Assembly (NCBI GenBank): GCA_035493495.1
Contig: DATJIG010000307.1
Coordinates: 1-5,645, forward strand
DNA: 5,645 nt
From: DATJIG01 sp035493495
GTDB taxonomy: Bacteria > Pseudomonadota > Alphaproteobacteria > SMXQ01
Direction: 5' to 3'
Part shown: in pieces, positions 1 to 5,645 of the stretch
Position numbering within the stretch: the stretch's first letter is position 1
Layout: each line of letters opens with the position of its first letter
Notes under the pieces: model-generated
What the model saw: the letters and a program-made list of their open reading frames with translations, nothing else
Told to the model about the DNA's origin: nothing
Databases searched by the model: none
Program-made: the position numbers and the translations under genes

Positions 1-24
1 AACGGTGGCTTTGTCGAGCGACAT
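1..24 (-). CDS. gatC: Asp-tRNA(Asn)/Glu-tRNA(Gln) amidotransferase subunit C, N-terminal fragment
   Basis: Reading leftward from the ATG at 24-22 gives eight codons, MSLDKATV, before the window ends. This matches the usual opening of alphaproteobacterial GatC, the small subunit of the GatCAB amidotransferase that converts misacylated Glu-tRNA(Gln) or Asp-tRNA(Asn) to the amide form in the cytoplasm. Placement divergent to ruvX supports the call, because gatC-gatA lies beside ruvX in many alphaproteobacteria (recalled, not searched). No Shine-Dalgarno sequence is visible upstream of the ATG. Only eight residues are seen, so this rests on the N-terminal peptide plus context. The rest of the gene lies beyond the left edge. 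Confidence 0.72.
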
Positions 25-112
25 GGGATTAGATGCGCATGTAATTGGCTGAAAAGACAGCAGAACCGGGCGAATCCGCCGGACCGCGAAGGCCAGAACG
101 TATCATCCGCCA
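25..112. promoter_or_regulatory. Divergent gatC/ruvX intergenic region with a possible ruvX -10 box
   Basis: This 88-base gap separates two divergent starts and must hold the promoters of both genes. On the + strand TATCAT at 101-106 resembles a sigma-70 -10 box, but the expected -35 position (about 78-83, GCCGGA) is a poor match. If the box is used, transcription would start at or beside the ruvX ATG at 113. No Shine-Dalgarno sequence precedes either gene. I see no riboswitch, tRNA or strong hairpin here. The promoter assignment is tentative. Confidence 0.3.
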
Positions 113-589
113 ATGCCGCTTCGCAACCCTGCCGACCTCGCCGAAACCATGCCCCGCCGCGGCGCTCTGGTCGGTCTCGACCTCGGCACCAAGACCATCG
201 GCGTCGCCGCGAGCAACCCCGAGCGGACGATCGCCAGCCCACGCGAGACCATCCGCCGCACCAAGCTGAAGCCCGACATCGAGCGTCTGCTCAAGCTGGT
301 CGACCAGGAGAGCGCGGTCGGCGTCATCCTCGGCCTGCCGCTCAACATGGACGGCAGCGAGGGGCCGCGCTGCCAGGCGGTGCGGCAGTTCGCCGCCGAT
401 CTGATCAAGACACGCGATCTCGACGTCGTGCTGTGGGACGAGCGGCTCTCGACCGTGGCCGTGACCCGCACCATGATCGACGCCGACGTCAGCCGGGCGC
501 GACGCGCCGAGGCAGTCGACAAGCTGGCCGCCGCCTACATTCTCGAAGGCTTCATCGACTGGCTGCGGGCGCGCAGTTCGCGTCCGTGA
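113..589 (+). CDS. ruvX: RuvX/YqgF family putative pre-16S rRNA nuclease / Holliday junction resolvase
   Basis: A 158-residue cytoplasmic protein with the RNase H-like fold of the YqgF/RuvX family, linked in different bacteria to pre-16S rRNA 5'-end maturation and to Holliday junction resolution. Visible motifs are GLDLGTKTIGVA (residues 21-32, acidic D23), GLPLNMDGSEG (74-84), WDERLST (108-114, E110) and DKLAAAYILEGFID (136-149, D136). D23, E110 and D136 fit the acidic metal-binding triad, so the enzyme looks intact. The ATG at 113 is preferred because alphaproteobacterial RuvX proteins commonly carry about 12-18 residues before the RGALVGLDLG strand. An in-frame ATG at 149 would give 146 residues and is the main alternative. 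Neither start has a clear Shine-Dalgarno sequence. The stop TGA (587-589) overlaps the GTG start of the next gene, suggesting translational coupling. Family call is firm; the exact start is less so. Confidence 0.95.
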   Translation: MPLRNPADLAETMPRRGALVGLDLGTKTIGVAASNPERTIASPRETIRRTKLKPDIERLLKLVDQESAVGVILGLPLNMDGSEGPRCQAVRQFAADLIKTRDLDVVLWDERLSTVAVTRTMIDADVSRARRAEAVDKLAAAYILEGFIDWLRARSSRP

Positions 590-1491
590 CCGCCGTCCTC
601 ATCGCCCTGCTGCCGCTGTTCGGGCTGATCGCGCTGGGCTATGGCGCCCGGCGGATCGGCCGGCCGGGCCCAACCGCGTGGCGCGCGGTCGAGCGCCTCA
701 CTTATTATGTGTTGTTCCCCGCCCTCCTCTTCCAGTCGCTCGCCACCACGTCGCTGGCGGGCGGCGGCGCGGTCGCGCTGGCGCTCGGAATCGCGACCAT
801 GATCGTCGCGACGGGATCGCTGGTCGCCGGCCGCGCCGTCACAGCCGACGGAGCGACCCTGAGCTCGGTGCTGCAGGGCGCGATCCGGCCCAATACCTAC
901 GTCGGCGTCGGCGCGGCGCTCGCGGTGTGGGGCGCCCAGGGCGTGGCGCTTGCCGCGGTCGGGCTCGCCATAGTCATTCCAATGGTCAACGTGATCTCGG
1001 TGCTCGGGCTCCTGCGTTACGCGCCGAAGGCCGGACGACAACCGTCGCTGTTCCTGTCGCTGATCGGCAACCCGCTGATGCTGTCCGCGTTTGCCGGACT
1101 CGCGGCGAACGCGGTCGGGCTGCACCTGCCGGCGTGGCTCAGCGCGACGCTCAAGCTGATGGGCCAGGGATCGCTGGTGCTCGGCCTCCTCGCGGTCGGC
1201 GCGGCGCTCAACCTCAGCGCGCTGCGCACCCACGGGCCGGCGATCGCCACCGCCTCCGCGCTCAAGCTCGTCATCTCGCCCGCGATCGCCGCGGCACTGC
1301 TGCTGGCGTTCGGCGTCGGCGGCGTGCCGTTCGCGGTCGCGGCGGTCTACATGGGCGTGCCGACGTCGGCATCGGCCTACGTGCTGGCGGCGGAGATGGG
1401 CGGCGACCGCGACGCGATCGCCTCGATCATCTCGGCGACGACGGTGCTGTCGGCGCTGACGCTGCCGCTGATCGTGGTGCTGGTGCGCTAG
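586..1491 (+). CDS. AEC family (auxin efflux carrier-like) membrane transporter
   Basis: A 301-residue hydrophobic protein with about ten predicted transmembrane helices, typical in length and pattern for bacterial AEC-family permeases (malonate/auxin efflux-like carriers) of the inner membrane. Family-typical segments are LTYYVLFPALLFQSLA (residues 38-53), RPNTYVGVGAAL (101-112), NPLMLSAFAGLAA (162-174), GQGSLVLGLLAVGAAL (193-208), KLVISPAIAA (227-236) and a C-terminal MGVPTSASAYVLAAEMGGD (256-274). Two hydrophobic halves are joined by a basic cytoplasmic loop near 143-152. The start is the GTG at 586, which overlaps the ruvX stop as GTGA. The reading frame is open further upstream (to 433), but that stretch lies inside ruvX and translates to arginine-rich shadow sequence. 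No good Shine-Dalgarno is seen, consistent with coupling to ruvX. The substrate cannot be told from sequence. The gene ends convergently against the lipoprotein gene, sharing a CTAG. Confidence 0.92.
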   Translation: MTAVLIALLPLFGLIALGYGARRIGRPGPTAWRAVERLTYYVLFPALLFQSLATTSLAGGGAVALALGIATMIVATGSLVAGRAVTADGATLSSVLQGAIRPNTYVGVGAALAVWGAQGVALAAVGLAIVIPMVNVISVLGLLRYAPKAGRQPSLFLSLIGNPLMLSAFAGLAANAVGLHLPAWLSATLKLMGQGSLVLGLLAVGAALNLSALRTHGPAIATASALKLVISPAIAAALLLAFGVGGVPFAVAAVYMGVPTSASAYVLAAEMGGDRDAIASIISATTVLSALTLPLIVVLVR

Positions 1492-1494
1492 CGC
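1485..1494. other. Palindrome GCGCTAGCGC carrying the stop codons of two convergent genes
   Basis: The perfect 10-base palindrome GCGCTAGCGC contains CTAG at 1488-1491. Read rightward, TAG at 1489-1491 ends the AEC transporter. Read leftward, TAG at 1490-1488 ends the lipoprotein gene. Flanking bases extend the dyad to 1483-1498 with one G-T pair, allowing a 6-bp stem with a CTAG loop. No T-run follows on either strand, so it lacks the signature of an intrinsic terminator. The convergent transcripts therefore have no intergenic space in which to terminate. Confidence 0.6.
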
Positions 1495-2069
1495 GCCGAC
1501 ACACGCCCCGACAGCGCCGCCGCGATCCTGTCCGACAGATCGCCGAGCGCGTCGCTCATCGCCGCGACGGTCGCGGCATATCCGCTGCCCGAGACACGCT
1601 TGACGATGTGGACGGTGTCGATCACCGGCTCGCCGCCGAGCCGTTGCAGCCGCCAGCGCGCATCCAGCACCACGTCGCCGCTCGCGACACGCTCGAACTG
1701 CGCGATGGTTACGCCGACGCGCGCGTCGGTACGGCCGATCGGCTCCGGCGGGAAGGTCGTAACGCGCGCCGTGCCGAGACGGCGACCGAGATCCTCGGCC
1801 AGCACCTGCGCGACGTTGTCCTCGAGCCGGCCGCCCCAGCGGTCGAACTCGGCGACGTCGAGCTGGTTCGGCGTCGGCCGGGTCACGATCTGCGGGCGAT
1901 CGAGGTACTTGGCGAGCGTCACCGGCCCGACCGAGATCGCCGGGCCTTCGGGCCGCCGGTCGGTGTCCGCTCCCGTCGCCGACAGCACGTAGTAGCGCGA
2001 CGGCGTGCTCTGCCCCGCACATCCGGCGAGCGCCAGCACCAGCGCCGCGGCGATCCATCGTCCTCGCAT
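1488..2069 (-). CDS. PqiC-like ABC-type transport auxiliary lipoprotein (ABC_trans_aux family)
   Basis: A 193-residue lipoprotein and last gene of the Mla-like operon. Residues 1-17 (MRGRWIAAALVLALAGC) form a short basic N-terminus, a hydrophobic core and a lipobox L-A-G-C with the lipidated cysteine at C17. No aspartate follows the cysteine (next residue A), which is compatible with outer-membrane sorting. The mature part has family hallmarks of PqiC/ABC_trans_aux proteins: SRYYVL (24-29), the segment YLDRPQIVTR (55-64) and FDRWGGRLEDNV (75-86) followed by a helix VLAEDLGRRL. Known PqiC proteins sit at the outer membrane and associate with an MCE protein; the same role is inferred here. The ATG at 2069 is chosen because GGA precedes it by 6 bases and it gives a standard signal peptide. 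An in-frame ATG at 2081 would add MGNS and overlap the MCE gene. TAG-C-ATG leaves one base after the upstream stop. Confidence 0.9.
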   Translation of the reverse strand: MRGRWIAAALVLALAGCAGQSTPSRYYVLSATGADTDRRPEGPAISVGPVTLAKYLDRPQIVTRPTPNQLDVAEFDRWGGRLEDNVAQVLAEDLGRRLGTARVTTFPPEPIGRTDARVGVTIAQFERVASGDVVLDARWRLQRLGGEPVIDTVHIVKRVSGSGYAATVAAMSDALGDLSDRIAAALSGRVSAR

Positions 2070-2070
2070 G

Positions 2071-3041
2071 CTATTTCCCATTATCGGTGCCGTCGCCGCC
2101 GCGCCCGGTGAGGAGCGCGCGGGGATTCTGGTTGAGATATTCGGCGAGCGCCCGCACCGCCACCGCCGCGTCGCCGATGTCGCCGAGCGTGCGCGCCATC
2201 TGCGCCTGCAGGGGCGAGGTGTCGCCGACCGCGCCCTGGATGCCGGTCACCGCCTTCTGCACCTGGTCAAGCGTGGCGTTGAGACGGTTCACCGCGTCGA
2301 TGGTGCCGTCGCGGATCTGCGGCACGCCGGCATCGACGTTGCGCGTCAGCCGGCTGACGTCGTTCGCGGCTTGGCTGATCGACTGCAGCATCGGCGGCAG
2401 CTCGCGCAGCGTGACGTCGAGATTGGTGTTGACGGTGTTCACCAGCGTGTCGGTGTCGCCCACCAGCCGGTCGAGGTTCTGGGCGCTGGCCGAGAGCTGG
2501 CGGATCATGTCGGCGAGCGGCAACTTGCGGATCTCGGCGAGCACGTCGGTCAGCGTCGCGCGCGCCTCGGTGAACGCCGAGCGCACCGTCGGCAGCTCGG
2601 GGTAGCGCTCCTCAATACCGACGTACTGCGGCGGAATGTTCGGCTCGAAGTCGAGGTTGACCGACAAGAGGCCGGTGACGAATGACTGGGTGCGGAGCTG
2701 CGCGCGCAACCCGGCCTCGACCAGCGCCTCCGGATTGCTGCCGCTCCCCGGCTCGTTGATGATCAGCTTGCTCGGCTGGATCGTGATGTAGACCGGGATC
2801 AGCACCTGCTCGCGCGATCCCTCGTAACGGATCAGGATGTCGGTGACGGAGCCGACGCGAACGCCGCGGAAGGTCACCGGCGCGCCGACGTTGAGGCCGG
2901 CGACGTCGTCCTGGAAGAACAGCACGTACGTCTTGGTGCGGACGAAGAACTTGCCGCTGCCGAAGACGACGATCAGCGCGACCAGGATCGCGACGGCGCC
3001 GATGACGAAGGCACCGATGAGCTTGGGGTCGGCGCGGCGGC

Positions 3042-3045
<4 letters not shown>
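2071..3045 (-). CDS. MlaD family MCE-domain protein (lipid ABC transporter substrate-binding subunit)
   Basis: A 324-residue protein. It has a short basic cytoplasmic N-terminus, one transmembrane anchor at about residues 9-28, and a single MCE domain at about 37-135. The domain includes the typical stretch DDVAGLNVGAPVTFRGVRVG (46-65) and ends with GLLSVNLDFEP (125-135), the region that forms the pore loop in MlaD-type rings. Residues about 155-305 are helical and low in aromatics (LTDVLAEIRKL, LSASAQNLDRLVGD, VNRLNATLDQVQKAV), followed by YLNQNPRALLTGR (303-315), a motif common at the C-terminus of MCE proteins with needle-like tails. By homology it is a hexameric periplasmic lipid channel anchored in the inner membrane. 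It starts by an ATGA overlap with the upstream ATPase gene and has a strong GGAGG. The tail makes it much longer than E. coli MlaD (about 183 aa). Confidence 0.94.
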
Positions 3046-3809
<764 letters not shown>

Positions 3810-3810
3810 G

Positions 3811-4971
3811 TCACAATCCAAGCATGTTCAACACCACGGCGAACAGCCCGTCCGCGGCGACGATCAGCACGATCGCGACCACCACGGCGGAGGTCGTCGC
3901 GATGCCGACGGCGGCGGCGCTGCGTCCGGACTGCATGCCCTTCAGGCACCCCGACAGGGCGATGATGACGCCGAACACGGACGCCTTCGAGAGGCCGATC
4001 AGAAAATTCGACATCGTCATCGCGTTCTGGGTCTGATTCCAGTACTCGACCCACGGCAGGCCGAGGATCGTGACACCGATCAGCGCGCCGCCGGCGATGC
4101 CCAGCGCATCCGCGTAAAGGCAGAGCAGCGGCATCATCACGATCAGCGCCAGCATCCGCGGCAGCACCAGGAACTCCATCGGATCGAATCCCGAGGTCCG
4201 CAGCGCGTCGATCTCCTCGTTGACCTGCATCGTCCCGAGCTCGGCCGCGAACGCCGCCCCCGTGCGCCCGGCCATGATGATGCCGGTCATGATCGCCCCC
4301 ATCTCGCGCAGCATGGCGATGGCGACGAGATTCGCAACGTAGAGCTCGACGCCGAACTGGCGGAACTGGATCGCGCCGACGAACGCGAGGATGAGGCCGA
4401 TCAGAACCGAGATCAGCGCCACGATCGGCAGCGCCTGGGCGCCGCTCTGTTGCAGCACGAGCCCCAGATCGGATCCGCGGAACCGCGCGCGGCCGATGCA
4501 GAAGTGCCAGAATGCGATCGTCGCCTCGCCGACGAACTCGATGAACACTGAGCAGGCGTCGATCACCCGGTGGGTCGCGTCGCCGACGCGCTCGGCCAGC
4601 GTCACCGGCTCGGAGGGCGGTGAAGCGATCTCGATCGACTCGGCGTGCTCCTCGGTAAGTCGCAGGAGCCCGCGCAGCGCCGACGGCAGCCGCTCGCAGT
4701 CGAGCCGCGCCGCGCTCTCCTTGCAGGCTGCCTCGATACGGCGGATCACCATCATCAGCGTGCTGTCCCATTCGGACAGGTCTTTCCCGTCCACCACGAC
4801 CTCCGCGATGCCCCCACCGCGGATCAGCGCGACGATGTCGTCGGTCGAAGACACCTGGGCGCCGATGCGCCACGAGCCCGCGAATATGACCGCGATCCGC
4901 CGCGCATCGATCCGCTCGAGGCGCGCGTAGCCCTTCGGCGATGAGGTCTGACGTGTGGTGGAATCGGGCAT
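3811..4971 (-). CDS. MlaE family lipid ABC transporter permease with fused N-terminal STAS domain
   Basis: A 386-residue inner-membrane protein and first gene of the leftward operon. Residues about 16-118 form a soluble STAS-like domain, with strands ARRIAVIFAGSW and AEVVVDG and a helix start LSEWDSTLMMVI (65-76). S70-T71 occupy the position of the regulatory Ser/Thr of STAS proteins. Residues about 135-386 are the MlaE (formerly DUF140) permease. Its hallmark lies at 221-272: LREMGAIMTGIIMAGRTGAA, then the conserved E244/E252 region and DALRTSGFDPMEFLVLPR. Several further hydrophobic helices run to the C-terminus. In E. coli the STAS protein MlaB is separate; here the fusion would supply it in cis, and no separate mlaB is present. 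The ATG at 4971 is the most upstream start in this frame and has no strong Shine-Dalgarno (upstream bases GTCTCCGC). Family assignment is firm. Confidence 0.95.
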   Translation of the reverse strand: MPDSTTRQTSSPKGYARLERIDARRIAVIFAGSWRIGAQVSSTDDIVALIRGGGIAEVVVDGKDLSEWDSTLMMVIRRIEAACKESAARLDCERLPSALRGLLRLTEEHAESIEIASPPSEPVTLAERVGDATHRVIDACSVFIEFVGEATIAFWHFCIGRARFRGSDLGLVLQQSGAQALPIVALISVLIGLILAFVGAIQFRQFGVELYVANLVAIAMLREMGAIMTGIIMAGRTGAAFAAELGTMQVNEEIDALRTSGFDPMEFLVLPRMLALIVMMPLLCLYADALGIAGGALIGVTILGLPWVEYWNQTQNAMTMSNFLIGLSKASVFGVIIALSGCLKGMQSGRSAAAVGIATTSAVVVAIVLIVAADGLFAVVLNMLGL

Positions 4972-5024
4972 GCGGAGACGGCGGTTCGGGATGACGATGC
5001 CGAGTGTACCCAGTGGAGAAGAAA

Positions 5025-5054
5025 ATCATACCGGACACCGCCGCCGCGTGTCGC
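5025..5054 (-). promoter_or_regulatory. Candidate sigma-70-type promoter of the Mla-like operon
   Basis: Read leftward, GCGACA (5054-5049) and TATGAT (5030-5025) are separated by 18 bases. TATGAT matches the -10 consensus at five of six positions and GCGACA matches the -35 consensus at four. Transcription would start near 5018, leaving a leader of about 45-50 bases before the permease ATG at 4971. A second -10-like hexamer, TACACT, lies at 5008-5003 but has no good -35. GC-rich alphaproteobacterial promoters are weakly conserved, so this is tentative. Confidence 0.35.
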
Positions 5055-5094
5055 GCACGTGGCGAATTTGGGGGCGCGCGCGAGCCAACTTGCC

Positions 5095-5123
5095 TTGCGG
5101 GGACGGGAACCCGCCCGTATACT
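5095..5123 (+). promoter_or_regulatory. Candidate sigma-70-type promoter of pyrB
   Basis: TTGCGG (5095-5100) and TATACT (5118-5123) are separated by exactly 17 bases. TATACT matches the -10 consensus at five of six positions; the -35 keeps the TTG that is best conserved in alphaproteobacteria. The predicted start of transcription is about 5130-5131, only 2-3 bases before the pyrB ATG at 5133, so the mRNA would be nearly leaderless. An imperfect dyad (CGGG-AA-CCCG, 5104-5113) sits in the spacer. No attenuator-like leader or terminator hairpin is visible between promoter and gene. Confidence 0.45.
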
Positions 5124-5132
5124 GGCGTTTTG

Positions 5133-5645
5133 ATGATCCCCCCCGCCGAGCCAATCCGTTTTCCGCACCGACACATCCTCGGCATCGAGGGGCTGTCCCC
5201 GGAAGAAATCACCTACCTGCTGGACCGCGCCGAGCGCTTCGTCGAGATGGGCCGGCCCATCGACGGCAAGCTCGACCTTCTGCGCGGCCGCACGGTGATG
5301 AACCTCTTCTTCGAGGAATCCACCCGCACGCGCACCTCGTTCGAGCTCGCGGCGAAGCGCCTCGGCGGCGACGTCATCAACATGGCGGTGCAGCATTCGT
5401 CCATAAAAAAGGGCGAGACGCTGATCGACACGGCGATGACGCTGAACGCCATGCAGCCCGACGTGCTGGTCGTCCGCCACCCCTGCTCCGGCGCCGTCGA
5501 GCTGCTGTCGCAGAAGGTCGCCTGCTCGGTCATCAACGGCGGCGACGGCAGCCACGAGCACCCGACCCAGGCGCTGCTCGACGCCCTCACCATCCGCCGC
5601 CGCAAGGGCAAGCTGCAGGGCCTGCTGGTCGCGATCTGCGGCGAC
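5133..5645 (+). CDS. pyrB: Aspartate carbamoyltransferase catalytic subunit, N-terminal part (runs off the window)
   Basis: The frame stays open for 171 codons to the right edge, about half of a normal 305-320-residue PyrB. The enzyme condenses carbamoyl phosphate with aspartate, the committed step of pyrimidine synthesis, as a cytoplasmic trimer. Visible are the carbamoyl-phosphate motif STRTR within FFEESTRTRTSFE (59-71), the 80s-loop HSSIKKGET (88-96, with S89/S90 and K92/K93), VVRHPCSG (113-120, R115 and H116) and NGGDGSHEHPTQALLD (135-150, H143 and Q146). All expected active-site residues of this half are present. The STRTR loop and the NGGDG..HPTQ segment separate it from ornithine carbamoyltransferase. 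ATG 5133 is chosen because it gives the usual short lead before FPHRHILGIEGLS. There is no Shine-Dalgarno. Codons 2-4 contain a run of seven C. pyrC is often next in alphaproteobacteria but would lie outside the window. Confidence 0.97.
   Translation, partial: MIPPAEPIRFPHRHILGIEGLSPEEITYLLDRAERFVEMGRPIDGKLDLLRGRTVMNLFFEESTRTRTSFELAAKRLGGDVINMAVQHSSIKKGETLIDTAMTLNAMQPDVLVVRHPCSGAVELLSQKVACSVINGGDGSHEHPTQALLDALTIRRRKGKLQGLLVAICGD

Noticed and set aside
28..33. TCTAAT on the minus strand as a -10 box for gatC
   Set aside because: Only three bases separate it from the gatC ATG, so transcription would begin inside the gene; the -35 region is also poor.
433..585. Upstream extension of the AEC transporter reading frame to ATG 433
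   Set aside because: This 51-codon stretch lies inside ruvX and encodes arginine-rich non-membrane sequence; the GTG at 586 gives a normal AEC N-terminus and a GTGA coupling overlap.
1483..1498. Intrinsic terminator between the convergent genes
   Set aside because: The stem is short, contains the stop codons, and no T-run follows on either strand. Kept only as a palindrome.
535..2058. Open leftward frame of about 507 codons across the AEC and lipoprotein genes
   Set aside because: The translation is dominated by Arg, Gly, Ala and Asp with no domain, and it lies antisense to the AEC gene and out of frame with the lipoprotein gene. It is a GC-rich shadow.
678..2111. Open rightward frame of about 477 codons
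   Set aside because: Arginine-rich low-complexity translation overlapping two well-supported genes; no motif and no start signal. Shadow frame.
5047..5059. Dyad CGTG-TCGCG-CACG as an operator of the Mla-like operon
   Set aside because: Four-base arms in GC-rich intergenic DNA are expected by chance and no second copy is seen. It does overlap the proposed -35, but that alone is not enough.

Overview
The window is GC-rich and most codons end in G or C. Gene content (GatC start, RuvX with an N-terminal extension, PyrB, an MlaE-type permease with a fused STAS domain) fits an alphaproteobacterium, probably of the Rhizobiales/Rhodospirillales type. Genus cannot be told from sequence alone. This is ordinary chromosomal, densely packed DNA. 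I see no insertion sequence, phage gene, CRISPR array, tRNA or rRNA, and no long repeat.

Layout from left to right. (1) Bases 1-24 are the first eight codons of a leftward gene, best read as gatC. (2) After a short divergent gap, a rightward pair follows: ruvX (YqgF-type Holliday junction resolvase family) and an AEC-family membrane transporter, coupled by a 4-base GTGA overlap. (3) A leftward four-gene operon runs from 4971 down to 1488: a MlaE-like permease with an N-terminal STAS domain, a MlaF-like ATPase, a MlaD/MCE-domain protein and a PqiC-like (ABC_trans_aux) lipoprotein. Its junctions are 1-base gaps or a 4-base overlap. Its last stop codon shares the palindrome CTAG with the stop of the convergent AEC gene. 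(4) A gap of about 160 bases carries candidate divergent promoters. (5) The rightward start of pyrB (aspartate carbamoyltransferase catalytic chain) runs off the right edge.

How the parts work together. The leftward operon encodes a nearly self-contained lipid transporter: the inner-membrane permease and ATPase drive it, the MCE protein spans the periplasm from an inner-membrane anchor, and the lipoprotein probably docks it at the outer membrane. No mlaC or mlaA homologue is in the window. The flanking genes are housekeeping: amidation of misacylated tRNA (gatC), DNA/RNA processing (ruvX) and pyrimidine synthesis (pyrB).

I found no convincing undescribed system. The points most worth checking are a pyrB promoter that would give a nearly leaderless mRNA, the STAS-fused Mla cassette paired with a PqiC-like lipoprotein, and the shared CTAG double stop.
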